Below are positions 10,501 to 21,985 of a stretch of DNA of 64,000 nt, in pieces. The translations under genes and the position numbers were made by a program. Position 1 is the stretch's first letter; the number at the start of each line of letters is the position of its first letter. The notes beneath the pieces were generated by a model that saw nothing but the letters and a program-made list of their open reading frames with translations, ran no database searches and was not told where the DNA came from. The DNA is taken from the NCBI GenBank assembly GCA_013407085.1, contig JACCGJ010004931.1, positions 153,382 through 217,381 of the forward strand. Reading direction: 5' to 3'. The DNA is from Atriophallophorus winterbourni (Eukaryota > Platyhelminthes > Trematoda > Plagiorchiida > Microphallidae).

Positions 10501-12639
10501 GAAAAAATTATGAAAGCTATCAGTTAACAGGTATACTCAGTGTTCACACTGTTGACACGAATTCTATTCGCTACGATTTCCAGCCTCAATATACACTTAA
10601 TAAAGAAACGTTTTTCTATGAATAAGGCGAAAGTTTGTTATTTGGACTGTAAATTCCAGGCAGAAGAACTAGATGAATTTTGATAAATTCCTAATTCACG
10701 GAACGCAAAATGCTCTTACTACAGACTACGATTGGAACAGGTTAAATGCGGCCATTTCGGTGATGCTCATGGGCTAGATTGCAGAAAACGATAAAACATT
10801 CATTTGGAATTTGATAAAACGATGTGAATATTTGGAGTTCACCCCAAATTTGTCAAGCCTGAGTTCGAGAGTTCAGGTGGAGTTTCATTAGGTTTCATAC
10901 AGGGGTATATCAGTAATCCTATCTGCGAAAATAATATACTACATGGTTTATTTAAAGTATATTGTTGTTTTTGCTAAATAAATAGCCAACCAGGCTGTCC
11001 CTTCCTTTTCACATGGAACTTAATCATCAAAAGCCTGATTGCACATCAACTGAGAAATATTTTGTTGCATAAGCAATTAACAGCATGAAAACTGGTTTAC
11101 AGAACACTGTGCCAAAGCGTGCTTTTGGCATACTCGAAAGACGACTACGGAATTTCGAGTTGTTTTGTTTGATTGTCATCTGTGCGATTTAATACATTGA
11201 TGCACACGGCCATAGATTAAACAACACACGTTTTTCCAACATGGCTTCAGTGATTTGGCTCTCGAACATCTTTCACACTATTCTCAAAATAACAATTCAC
11301 AACGGAATCACTTCGTACATTAATATGTACTCGAGTCTGGTCTATCTGGGAATTTGTCTCCGTTAGAGGAATTTTATATGCACCATGAAATTTTACGCAT
11401 CACAGTATAACGATTTTCCAGAAATGTGCAGCTTGGTTGCACTCTTCATTTATCTAACAATATGGACTAGCTTCATGCTGTGATTAATTTCAATTTCAAT
11501 TTGTGTCTGATCAGGTTGATTCGAACACCGCGAGGTCTTTTCAATTTAGAGCAACTACAGCTAATTTGAAGTAGTAGACAACAGCATTTACATAAGAAAA
11601 AACGAACACACCATACCAGTGAAATTCTAAAATTCAAGGTCAGTATCAGAATGACGTGTTGTTTTTTAGAGCAACAAGAAACTGTGTGTTGGTAAAAAAA
11701 CAACATCATTCCATTGAAAATATTTCGCTTTGAAAGCGAAAACAAAAAGAGACAATGGCCTCTGCAGTATTAACCACCATTACCAACAATGACCAATCAT
11801 TAACGAGACAAAAATTCATTGATCAGAATAGATCGTAAGATATAATTCGTCTATCATGCTCTTGCTATGCAAATTAAGTTTAAAGACTGATTTAGTGTAA
11901 TACTGTTTAGGTGAGTTTTAAGTGATATATTTAAAAAATTGATGCTAATCAAAGTAAAGTTTGCATAAGTTTTTACTAAATGACCAGGGGCTATTAAATT
12001 TTTTAACTGATTATTCAGGGTGTCCGATAAATGAGAATTTTTGCTGATTGTACATTTAAGGATAATTTTTAACACTGAGGACGTTATAACAATGACGAAA
12101 AGATGAACGGATGTGTTGGTCTCTGTAAAAATGTATCACAAATGCGGTTTTCGATCTAATGACTTGCTCGTCGCTTAGTAACAAATGAGTGCTTAATCTG
12201 ATGGACGAAAAAAACTTAGCCCGTCGAATGAAGACAAAGATTATTGCGAAAAACATTTTACTGTAAGCTTCGGATTTCGAGATAAATGAAGCTAAATTCT
12301 TCGCAAATATAAATTTGTTGAGTTGTAACTCCTAATACTGCGTTTGAATATGGTCACATTACGAACTATAGTTTGCTTGTAAGTAACAATGTGCTGTAAG
12401 CGCGATAAATTTATCAAAGTGATAACATGAATATTTTATTTGAGCACCGAGTTCACCAAATTTTGAAGTTCTCGCTAGTAGACGTCAAAAATAACTCCGT
12501 TTGATGTTCTAATGAAATACGGAAATCAGAAAACAAACTCTGGTCACGATTTCGCTCTATACTGCAACGTGGGTCATACCGCGCAAGTCAGGAGTATGTA
12601 CCGTAACAATCTAACTAGCTCCATGTTAGGTTTATCGAT
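10501..12639. other. No gene recognised between LINE fragments
   Basis: Over 2 kb of AT-rich sequence. Minus-strand frames at 11473-11745, 11854-12075 and 12056-12256 show no domain, and I see no splice-bounded exon. It separates DM9-A from DM9-B together with the two flanking LINE remnants. Confidence 0.4.
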
Positions 12640-13335
12640 TGGGAACTGAAAAAATAGCATGGAGATCGTTAGAAAAAGATTTTGAAGTGTGGATTAGCGG
12701 GAACCTGAAGAGCACAGCGCACTCATAGAACATATATCAACGGGCAAACAGATTGTTAGGTATCTGTCGAAGAACATTTGGAAGATTCTCTCTGGTAACG
12801 TCACCAAGAATAACAAATGTCTACCTTCACCCTACGATGGATTATGCGGTAGAGGTCTGGGCTCCTTGGCTGCGAAAAGATATTGCTCTCTTCGATAAAA
12901 TCTATCATAGAGCAACAAAGTTAGTGATAGGTCTTCGCAATGTTCCGTACACCGAAAGATTGCGACGTATGGGTCTATGCGATTTTACCCAAAGGAGGAT
13001 ATGACGCGATATTATTCTGACTTATAGAATTGTGTCTACCGAAGGACATCCATCGAAACACTTGCTTGATATGTGTGATGGGAAAGTGACACGCGGACAT
13101 ACCTTATCCGTTCACGTCCCAAGTTCCCGTATTGTTTTTCGGCGCCATTTTTTCGCCGTACGTGCTATATTTCTTTGGAATTCCCTACCCCAACATGCGG
13201 TGGACTCTCTTGTCTGGCGAAATTGGACTTACATATACAAAAGCATAACTATCATGTTTTTATTCTTACCGTAATCCTGTGGTTTTATGAAGTACTAACA
13301 TTTCTAGCCATAAATTCTCGAATCCTTGAATCCTT
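12640..13335 (+). mobile_element. CR1-like LINE 3' end with heptamer tail
   Basis: Plus-strand frames give PRITNVYLHPTMDYAVEVW, the KDIALFDKIYHRATKLVIGL block, VPYTERLRRMGLCDF and, after one frameshift near 13005, HTLSVHVPSSRIVFRRHFFAVR with a closing AIFLWNSLPQHAV. The element runs out through a short 3' UTR into imperfect repeats of CTTGAAT-like units at about 13312-13335. The same tail occurs at 41150-41175 and 59650-59690. It ends about 200 bases before DM9-B. Confidence 0.85.
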
Positions 13336-13530
13336 GAATGTATTAACGTTCAATCTGAAACCTATATCTCATAGAATCTTACACGAATCAGCTAATTTTT
13401 CAAAAGAAAATGGATATAAATTATGAATGGCTTCCAGTGATTCCATTGAATGTGTTAATGCTTATCTTTAATGCAATGCTCACGACTATTCACAGGGTCA
13501 ATACCAAGTTAAACAACCAAATTCAACAAA

Positions 13531-13784
13531 ATGCCAGTCTGCCCGTACGGAGAACAAATATCGCTTTCGTGGGTTCCCCTGATCGACAATATGATCCCAT
13601 CAAACGCAATTCACAAAGGAAACGAAGACATTTATATTGCAAGAATGGTTCACGCTGGTGAACACATCCCTGGTAAATATTCCGGAAGATATCGCACCGC
13701 ATACTGCCCCTACGGTGGCAGTGAACATGAATATGGCGACTGTGAAATTTTGTGTGACACGACAGCTCGTAATAGCTCAAGCAA
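13531..13784 (+). CDS. DM9-B coding exon 1
   Basis: 254 bases, the same length as DM9-A exon 1. Starts MPVCPYGEQISLSWVP and ends at AGCAA before donor GTACGT, phase 2. Contains all of DM9 repeat 1. Confidence 0.9.
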
Positions 13785-14509
13785 GTACGTAAATGATGTG
13801 AGTCCATTTATATGAAGACGATATTGTGTTAACTAAGCAACTTTTCTTTATAGGTTAGATTGGGAATGGGAAACCATGGGTCGCGTGCCGCTTGGAGCTG
13901 TTGTGGGTGGAGTGGCGAAAGATGGGGAAAATCTCTACATTGCTAGGTCACAAATTCACGGCGAGACAGTGTATGGAAAGGTAATGTCTGTCATATTATG
14001 GTGTGTGAGATTCTCACGCGGAGGAATACATAATTTTTCTGTCCCTTACTTGTTCTCTAACATATAGTTTATTAAATAATGTCAAGTATACCCTAACAAA
14101 ATAATTACTCATTTTCTGTTCAACGAAAAGCCCATTATATACATTGAATCTCGCATAAACGGAAAATTACAAGATTCGGTGAACCTAACCTGAAATACTT
14201 TCGTTGTTGTCAATTACAGAGCTGAAATTAGGTGAATATTTGAAATGATTTCAACTCAAATTCATTTTAAGTTGCAATATTCTATTCTTTATAAAATATT
14301 ACATTTAACTAAACGACAAACTAAAAAAATCATTGGCAATATTTCATGTCACGATAAACGTAGACTAACCGCGTGAATGTTGTCGCAAAAATTGCACAAT
14401 GGCCTTCAACTTCTTCCAACTCGCCAGTCGGTTTTTATGCACGTTAAACGATTCATGGTAATGTACTGTCAATACTTTGAAAGCCAATCAAGTGTGGTGT
14501 TTTTATCAA

Positions 14510-14543
<34 letters not shown>

Positions 14544-14681
14544 AAACATTACTCGAGCATTTATGTATTGCAGGTTCATCCCCGTCACACGAATGCGTAC
14601 TTTCCATACGGAGGAAAAGAACATGGAATCCCTGATTACGAAGTTCTCGTTAAAAGAGTTCACATGGCATCAAAGATATAA
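13531..14681 (+). CDS. DM9-B: two-repeat DM9 (DUF3421) protein, 3 coding exons
   Basis: Spliced coding sequence 13531-13784, 13854-13980, 14574-14681 (489 bases, 162 aa). Repeat 1 contains LSWVPLIDNMIPSNAI, IARMVHAGEHIPGKY and CPYGGSEHEYGDCEIL. Repeat 2 contains WEWETMGRVPLGAVVGG, LYIARSQIHGETVYGKV and FPYGGKEHGIPDYEVLVK. The introns (69 and 593 bases) sit at the same codon positions and phases as in DM9-A, and only the C-terminus is longer (RVHMASKI). No signal peptide or membrane helix is present, so the protein is cytosolic or leaves by a non-classical route. An acceptor-like CACAG at 13491-13495 precedes the start, as in DM9-A. Its role is probably lectin-like, by family analogy only. Confidence 0.9.
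13854..13980 (+). CDS. DM9-B coding exon 2
   Basis: 127 bases between acceptor TTTATAG and donor GTAATG. Encodes LDWEWETMGRVPLGAV to VYGK, the first half of repeat 2. Confidence 0.9.
14511..14540. repeat. (AT)n microsatellite in DM9-B intron 2
   Basis: About 15 AT dinucleotide units sit some 35 bases upstream of the exon 3 acceptor. They are close enough that length variation could affect branch-point spacing. Confidence 0.9.
14574..14681 (+). CDS. DM9-B coding exon 3
   Basis: Follows acceptor TATTGCAG. Encodes VHPRHTNAYFPYGGKEHG, then DYEVLVK and a seven-codon extension before TAA. It completes repeat 2. Confidence 0.9.
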   Translation, partial: VHPRHTNAYFPYGGKEHGIPDYEVLVKRVHMASKI

Positions 14682-15344
14682 ATGAATTAACGATATTAAA
14701 CTTTACACACATGAAAAACAAACAACAAATTTTTCGCTTTTTATTCGATATTGTTATTTTTACGCATTGTGTAACTCGATCTTACCTGCTGAAACACATG
14801 GCAAATGTACTCCTACAATTCCTTTCCGTGCTTGTGAATTGAACGCTATTTGGCACTCCCGAGATTTCCATTAAAATCTGGTTGTTATCCTAATGTGTAA
14901 ATATATATAAACCTGGGTGCTTCAAAGCTTTCATTAGAGCCTATTGGTGAAAATACCGACTTAAGTTTTCTTAGCAAAGCAAAATCATTGATTATGACTG
15001 AAATAATTGTTACGAAATTCAAAGTAAAAGCAATATTCGAATGTTGAAACGGTAGTCAACATGCTAAGCACTTTTGTTGTGTCTCGTCATTATGAATTAT
15101 CACAACTTATTATGGACTACGCCGTTGCTAGCTACCCAAAAACCAACTAATTTTATGACATTTATTCTAGCGAAAGCTACGCTGAGCTTTGCAGCGTACT
15201 CTGTATGAATCGCAGTATCGAAACTTTACACAATCCGTGTCAATTAAATTATTGTAAATTAAATTATTTACACTACTGTAAAAATCTTATCTCAGTATCA
15301 ATTTTTGTGATGAAATCCAAGTTGATCAATAGTGTTTAAAAATT
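14682..15344. other. 3' flank of DM9-B, no further gene
   Basis: No coding content recognised. AT-rich sequence runs up to the start of the next LINE remnant. Confidence 0.4.
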
Positions 15345-16900
15345 TAGGATCACTTTATTCGACGAAGAGGACATGGAAAAAGTCCTGTTGAATACGGATT
15401 TGCTCTCAGCACAAACTGACACACCACGTTATTTAATCCGGAAAAGGCAACCAACAATAAATGGTCTAGACCGAGAAGCATAAAGAAGTGTTGTCCTCTT
15501 CGACGTTTTAGAAAATGAAGGGTTCACAACGATTTGTGAAATGGAAGATTACGATCGCAAACAATGTTCATTTATTGTTTGTGTAATCGGCTCCAGAAAT
15601 TCTGATGTCTCCGACACTTACACTATACATTGCTCGCCGAACTATCTATGAAAATGCTCAAAACCCACTCAATATTACATTTTGTCAAGTAGCATGGCGG
15701 ATGCTCACCGATCCGAACTGACACTCTATAGAAATAGATTACCTGAAAAGGTTGGATTATGAAATCCAAGAGCCGAGGCAGAGCTGCTGCATATTTCCAT
15801 TGCAAAATCATCCGAGACTGAAACAAAATCGTCAGCAAAAATGGCGCAAGTTGCTTAAAAAACTACAAAGCATTGATGTCGACAGTATGGGAAAAATAAA
15901 CACTGTTACTGACTCATTATTACATGCTAGCTCTAGCTAAGCCAGTTCTACAAACGATAGTCACCCGTGCTCATCGCTCTTGGTGAAAACTGGGTTCAAT
16001 CTTGTATGACTGAAAGTGAACTTTCGTTCCCCAAAATGAATTTAATACGGAATGTTCGCCCACGAAATGGTGGTGGTGTGGCTCTGTACCATCGCAAACG
16101 TCTCTAGTGCATGAAGATTTACGATCACAACCTTCACTCCCTGAACGGTAGCCAAAGTACGACTGCGTCTTCGGCATAATATATCGCCCTTCAGCCTCTA
16201 CGGATGCTCAAGCGACACGTATTTACAGGTTATACAATACGCCGGATAAACGCATAGCTCCCAATAATTTTTCATGTGGAACTTAGATATTTGCTACCTG
16301 TTTGCCAGATCAGATCATCTTCTACGCACACTCGATCATAAATTCCGTGACCTGATCGACACGCTTTCATTATATAACAATCTATCCAACTTTACCTACT
16401 AAAGAGAAACAGAGATCTCGTCCATTTCGGATTTATTCCTCACTTCAGGGACAAAGTCATTTGAGGGTATTGACTACATAGCCCCCACCGGTTGGAGTAA
16501 CCATCTTGCGTTAAACTTCAAATATGTTCGTAGCGCTAGGCGGAAAAGCGACGCAACAAAAAGCGTCAGAAAAGTGAACTACTTCGCTCTGCGTGCCGAT
16601 TTACATGGCACAAGTTTTGCCAAACTGGGTTACTCTTATTAGATATCTCTCTTAAAGCACGTGAGTCTATGAAAATTGAATACCCAATATTGCATCCGAA
16701 GAAATCTCCTCAAAATATTAAATTTAAACTACGCAACAGGATGAAAAATAGATGAAATTAAGGGCAAAATCATGTGAGTTTCATTATGTTATTAAAGCAC
16801 AAGCCTGATCCAGGCAAAGTGCCGAACAGTCAGAGACTGCACGTGGGCTAAGATACTGTCAGGTTGCCCAGCCGATTCCTGGTCACAATTTACTATACTA
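15345..16900 (+). mobile_element. LINE remnant: ORF1-like part and endonuclease
   Basis: From 15350 a plus frame reads LFDEEDMEKVLLNTDLL and PRYLIRKRQPTINGLDREA, resembling ORF1 or linker regions of CR1-group LINEs. From 16000 frames give an endonuclease: MNLIRNVRPRNGGGVALYH near 16035, LIDTLSLYNNLSNF near 16350, and IDYIAPTGWSNHLALNF near 16468, the position of the usual SDH box. It is riddled with stops. The RT part is missing; the next LINE copy begins about 60 bases downstream. Confidence 0.7.
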
Positions 16901-16962
16901 CGAAAAACAATTATCCGCTTAATTCGAGATGATAAACACTCTTTTTAATTACGTTTAACTTC

Positions 16963-19900
16963 TCAGATGTACAGCAACCCGAAGATCTTATATCGACTCG
17001 GATATAATATAACTAACAATAAACATGAGTTTTTGCTTTGAAAGCTTCGTCTGGATTCACTGTATCCGGTAAGTATACTGCTGATGTATCGACGTTTATT
17101 CCTTTTAGGTGTCCCAAAAGCTGATGAAGCAAAGGATGTAGCAGTGCAGCGCAAACTCCATCAGCTACAATGGAGATTCTTCAGTGATATACATGGCTTG
17201 CATGATGTAGCTGTGACGGACAGGATCCGCATCCAAAATCTACCAATTATAAGGGCATCGGTTTTAATCCCCTTAAAATAACGTTCTTGCGCAAAGATTT
17301 GTTGAACATGGTCAAAACTCGTTGGGAAAATGGCCGAAGACTAATGGCACCAGAAAGACGAAGACTAAGCGCATCGAAACGTCATATTCGACAGATTATT
17401 GCAACAAAAGTCCAATAGAAACATTGCCAAGTCAATCAGTAGTTGACGTGTCAGAAACAAATTTGGCTAACATGATAGATCACTGTACAACTATAGATCA
17501 CAGTACAACCTCAAAACGATCAGGCAATCTCGCAAGCAAAAAAACCTTCAGATGCCGACTCTGGAGGAGTCGGCCTAACAGATATTTTGCACTCCGCTAG
17601 CCTCCTTTCGAACAGCAAATCCTTGTCGGTAAAAACTACTCTGAAATGCCTCTACACCAACGCACAATGTCTGGGAGACAAAATCGGTGAACTGCGTGTA
17701 GTTTTTCTGAAATTTTCACCAGACATTGTTGCCCTAATGGAAACGTGGCTACGGGCTCACCAAACAAATAGTGAACTAGAATTACCCGGATGTCACTTAT
17801 TCGCCATGACCGTGAAACGAGAGGAGGAAGAGTAACTTGTATTATAGCCAAAACTTTCTGTGCCGTGAGATTACGGATCCAGATATCAAGTTACGGGATA
17901 GACTCTGGTGCTTAGTCCTATTAGCTAACGACAAAGACGGTGTTTTGGGAGTAGTATATCGCCACCATCTGCACAGGAAAATGCTAACCGGAAACCAGCA
18001 ACATACATTAGTTTTGTGTATGGCTAATATCTAATCTCAGGAATTCAATAGAAGTGAGTTCCGTATTTGTACTTAGTAACCCAAGATTAAACCTCGAATT
18101 GAAACTAAGAAGCTAAACTCGTAAGTGCCTAAAGGTACGAAACATCGCTTGGTGACACCATCGGCCAAACCCATCATTAATGACCTGGGAAAAATTCCGT
18201 TTATAGAGGAGAAATTAAACAAATTTATCATACAAGTCAAGTTGTACTTCCAAAAACAGATATCACGCATGATGGAGCTCCACCCAAAAATACTTTAAAG
18301 TTTGGCTAACGATCAAGCTAAGGTGAAACCTGTAGTTTACTTCGTGAACACGTCAGCTGGACCAACAACAACTGCATCAGAAACTGCTAAAGCTTCAGCC
18401 ACGTTTTATTCTTTTGTATTCGGCCAGAGAGAACATACAGTTTTTATGCCATATCAAACCATTTCAACCACGGTTGCCATGAGTGAAATAAATGTCACGT
18501 CGAAATGCGTCCTTCAAGCATTATTTAATCTCTAAACCGGAAGGTCTCTTGGGGCCGACGGAATAACCCCGATAATATTGGAGCAATGTGCAAAGTTGCT
18601 ATACAAACCACTCACATACCTTTTTAAACAGACACTGGTAAATGGATCGATTCCTACAGATTGGAAACACGGAATAATTTATCCTATTTATAAAGGTTGA
18701 AATCGTTTCGATGTTTCTAATTATCGGCCTGTTACTCTGTTACCTGTGATCCAAATGACTTGAGCGCCTCATTGTTGAGGATCTAATGAAACATTTCGAA
18801 AATGATTAGTTGCTTTCGAAGAAACAGTTGGATTTAGACGGAATTATTCCAGTTTATCTAATTTACTGATAAAGCTGGATGATTGAACACAAGCGGTAGA
18901 TAAAGGGCAAGCAATACACGCCTGCTACCTTGATACAGTGGAACCTGGGTACAACGAATCTCTGGGGGGAGAGTAAAATTTTCGTTAAAAGCGGAATTCG
19001 TTGTAAGTAAAACGCATTATCAGACATATCATTTTGACGCCGTTTTTCTGTACACGTGTAAACAAGTGAAGAAGGTCTTACCTTTGTGTGTTTCTGCATG
19101 CGTGTAATCCATTTGATGATTTGATGATGCCACAGCACACAGATCACAACATTATATCCAAGTTCATGTTAATAGTAGTAAATTTATTCTAAAACGTAGT
19201 AGTGAAAACATCTTGCACACACATTGACAGTCCAATCTCACGCTTTCATGAAGTAGCTGGCGATGTTCATTTGTTTAAGTTTTGACTTCGAAATTCAAGT
19301 TCTCTTTCGACGTCTCTTCCATCTATCCTAGAAATCTCGTGCAGAGATCAAGAGCACTCCTGGCATCTTTCACAGACGGAGCTACCAGTCACAGAGAATT
19401 CACTTGATTTTCTTGTGCGTGCGTGCGAGTCAGTAAGCACACTGTAGGCTAGGTTGCCTGTGTCTCGCCAAGCTGTGTGTCAGTTTATTTCTTAGAGCAC
19501 TGCAGGCCACTCTTGATGGAGCGTTGTGTGTTAGAGGCAAGACAAAGCGAGTTTGCTGTATGTATGAACTTTATTGAACAAACATAGCCGTCGGGAAGGT
19601 GTACAGTGTTCGTAAAAGGCGAGATTCGTAACGAACAGATTCGTTGTACGAATGTTTTAAATAGGCTTACAAAGAAGGATTTTATTTGGAAAATCATGGT
19701 GTGTTCGTTCAACCCAAGAATTCGTTGTAAACGAGTTCGTTGTAGGTGGGTTTCACTGTATATCCAATGAATTCGATCGTGTTAACCATAGCTTATTACT
19801 GCAAAAGCTTGAAAGTCTTGGTATCACTGGAAAGTTGTTGAATTGACTAAATGACTGCTCACCAAATTGCACTACGCAGGTACGTGTTGACGATGCATTA

Positions 19901-20815
19901 TCAAAACCAATCGTAGCCACTTGCGGTATTTCCCGTGGTTCAGTCCTTGATACGATCCTCTTTCCGGTTTATGTCAATGAATTACCCGAAATTTTTAATG
20001 TAACATTTCGTTATTTGCGGACGACATATAGATATGGCGTTGCATCCGTAGTCCACAAGACTGTCTGCTATCACCAAAAGATCTCGATGCGCTTCACAGC
20101 TGGTCGATGAATAACAAACTTTCCTTTAACTTTAACAAATGCAGGTTCATTATTGTTTGGAATCGAGTGGATTTCACTTACCATATAGGTTCACATGACC
20201 TTGAAAGGTGCAGTGAAGAAAAAGATTTGGGTGTCTGAATAGGTACCAGTTTAAAAACCTCAATTCAATACAAACACTTCTTTTTAAAGAGCAACACGTG
20301 TCATAAATGAACTCAAACGGTTATTGGGAAAATTTTTGCCAAAGATATTTCCAAGGATCATGAATACATGCTTCGGATCAGTCATGGAATACGGTGTGCA
20401 GTCATGGTCTCCGTGGCTCACGAAGGATGTCGAACCTATGCAACCAATCTATCACATATTAACAAAACTAGATCTCAGCATCGAAAAAGCCATATAAGGA
20501 AAAGATAGCTGAATCTTCCGACTTTTCCTATCGACGAATCAGAGGAGACCTTATCCTACTTTAAAAAATATTCCATACTCCAAACTATCCCTTACAGGAT
20601 TTATTCACGCGAAGGGATACGAGAAATTATCTGGCCCAAGAAAATGAACTGGTGACACGCCATTCCCGCCTGAACTGTTAAAGTTACTATTTATTCTGTC
20701 AGTGTCTGTTTACTTGGAACAATTTTCCTTCTAACTTTGCTCACTCCACAAGCTTGCATGATTTTAAAACGAAATTAGACGAATTAGTTTTGAATTAATC
20801 GTTTCCAGCACACTT
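16963..20815 (+). mobile_element. CR1-like LINE copy 1, interrupted by a DNA transposon
   Basis: Begins with the same 'cagcaacccgaagatcttat' block as copy 2 at 61742. Order of parts: ORF1-like VPKADEAKDVAVQRKLHQLQ near 17111; endonuclease start LKCLYTNAQCLGDKIGELR at 17641 and DIVALMETWL at 17725; an RT with PGADEITP-like and RPVTLLPVI-like boxes near 18540-18750; a break at 18934 where the TA-target transposon sits; then RT resumes from 19761 with motif A (NEFDRVNHSLLLQKL), a decayed FADD region near 20015 and the C-terminal block to about 20800. The second half of the endonuclease (GDFN to SDH) is absent, as in copy 2. Many stops; inactive. Confidence 0.88.
18936..19758. mobile_element. Non-autonomous TA-target DNA transposon (pogo/mariner-like)
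   Basis: An 823-bp insert within LINE copy 1. Its left end reads CAGTGGAACCTGGGTACAAC; the reverse complement of its right end reads CAGTGAAACCCACCTACAAC, an imperfect terminal inverted repeat of at least 24 bases. TA flanks each side (18934-18935 and 19759-19760). Removing the insert and one TA restores the LINE sequence seen uninterrupted at about 63670-63690. CAGTG ends with TA duplication are known from Tc1/mariner/pogo elements. No transposase frame is visible, so it moved in trans. Internal TTCGTTGTACGAA motifs form small palindromes. Confidence 0.85.
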
Positions 20816-21559
20816 ATATACTGATTACTCTAATTCCTAATCTTGTTTTATACACTTATATTTCAATTTTTACCTTCCTATGTTTGTTGTTAAGCTTGTT
20901 GATTTTAATACCATTTAAAACGTTGAATTACCCTGAATATCACCAGACAAACAGTGGATTAGCAAACAGAAGGTTAAAAATATAAGGAAATCTAAATAGA
21001 ATCGAAAAATGCATGCAAAGTAAAATAACATTCATCAAATAGAATACATAATCTCTGATGTTTTGGCAGCCATATATACCATCCAGATTTTATAAGAATA
21101 ATATAAGTCACGCAGTAGCGAGTTTGAGTTTAAAATAAGTTATTTAAGACAGACATAGAGGAGAGGAATGAAGAATGACTTATTTGTTTAAACGAATTTT
21201 CCGAGAGCCAAATTAATTTAACCACAGAATTTGTAATACGAATAACGAATATAAGAGTAACGTTACAGCCTAATGGGAAAACTCGAGTTTGCCATTCACA
21301 TTGCAAAACAGCTTCGGTTTCGTCATGAAGTGTTGTGATGCAAGTTGACGAAATGTCAGGCTCATGTAAACCTTCTAGTCACATTTATCTGACCGGCGCA
21401 GCAAATTCTTCATTTTCAGAATACGAAATGTGCATACCGTTTAAAGCGTATTAAAAAGTTTCAAAAACAGAAGGATTCCATGTTTATTGATGGAAAAACA
21501 AAAATGCCTAAAAAAATTAATTTTGAGGTCGAACGATTCGATGGCCATGCTCCAATAGG
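20816..21559. other. No gene recognised
   Basis: AT-rich sequence between the LINE and the 231-bp tandem repeat. No motif, exon or RNA gene could be supported. Confidence 0.4.
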
Positions 21560-21985
21560 GCACATGATTGAACAGGTTGGTCTTACCAACCTTATCCAAC
21601 AGTGGCATACAAGCGCAACGTGTTCACCATTGTTCCACTGTTTCAAGCGCATGCGGTTTCTGGTCCTACTGTCTCTACCTGATGAGTGTGAACAGCGCGA
21701 ATCTGGTTTGCGGAATGTTTGTGTGATGAAAATGCATGAAGATGAATTGTTCATTGTCATTGGTTCAAAACCAGTCTACATGAGTGTGGGCTCAAGTGAT
21801 GGAACAAGTTGGTCGTACCATATTCATTCAACAGTGGCATAAAATCGCAACTTGTTTACCATTCTTTCACTGTTTCAAGCGCCTGAGTATCCTGATCCCA
21901 CTGTCCTACCTGATGAGTCCAAACAGCACGAAGCGGGTCGTGAGTTTTTGTATGATGAAATGCAGGTTAGTTGAGGTAGCTTATT
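21560..21985 (+). repeat. 231-bp tandem dimer with hammerhead-like core
   Basis: Two related units share landmarks at a constant 231-base offset: 'caacagtggcat' at about 21598 and 21829, and CTGATGAG at 21679 and 21910. After CTGATGA, unit 1 has GTGT, a 5-nt loop and GCGC, then GAA. Unit 2 has GTCC, a 5-nt loop and GCAC, then GAA. This is the spacing of a hammerhead ribozyme core (CUGAUGA, stem II, GAAA). Unit 2 continues with GCGGGTCGTG, which offers a GUC cleavage triplet and three bases able to pair with CCTAC before the core. Schistosome satellites and other animal SINE-like elements are known to carry hammerheads. Overlapping protein frames are probably incidental. Confidence 0.55.

Noticed and set aside
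13523..13807. 94-codon minus-strand frame over DM9-B exon 1
   Set aside because: Antisense shadow; the plus strand has DM9 motifs and proper splice sites.
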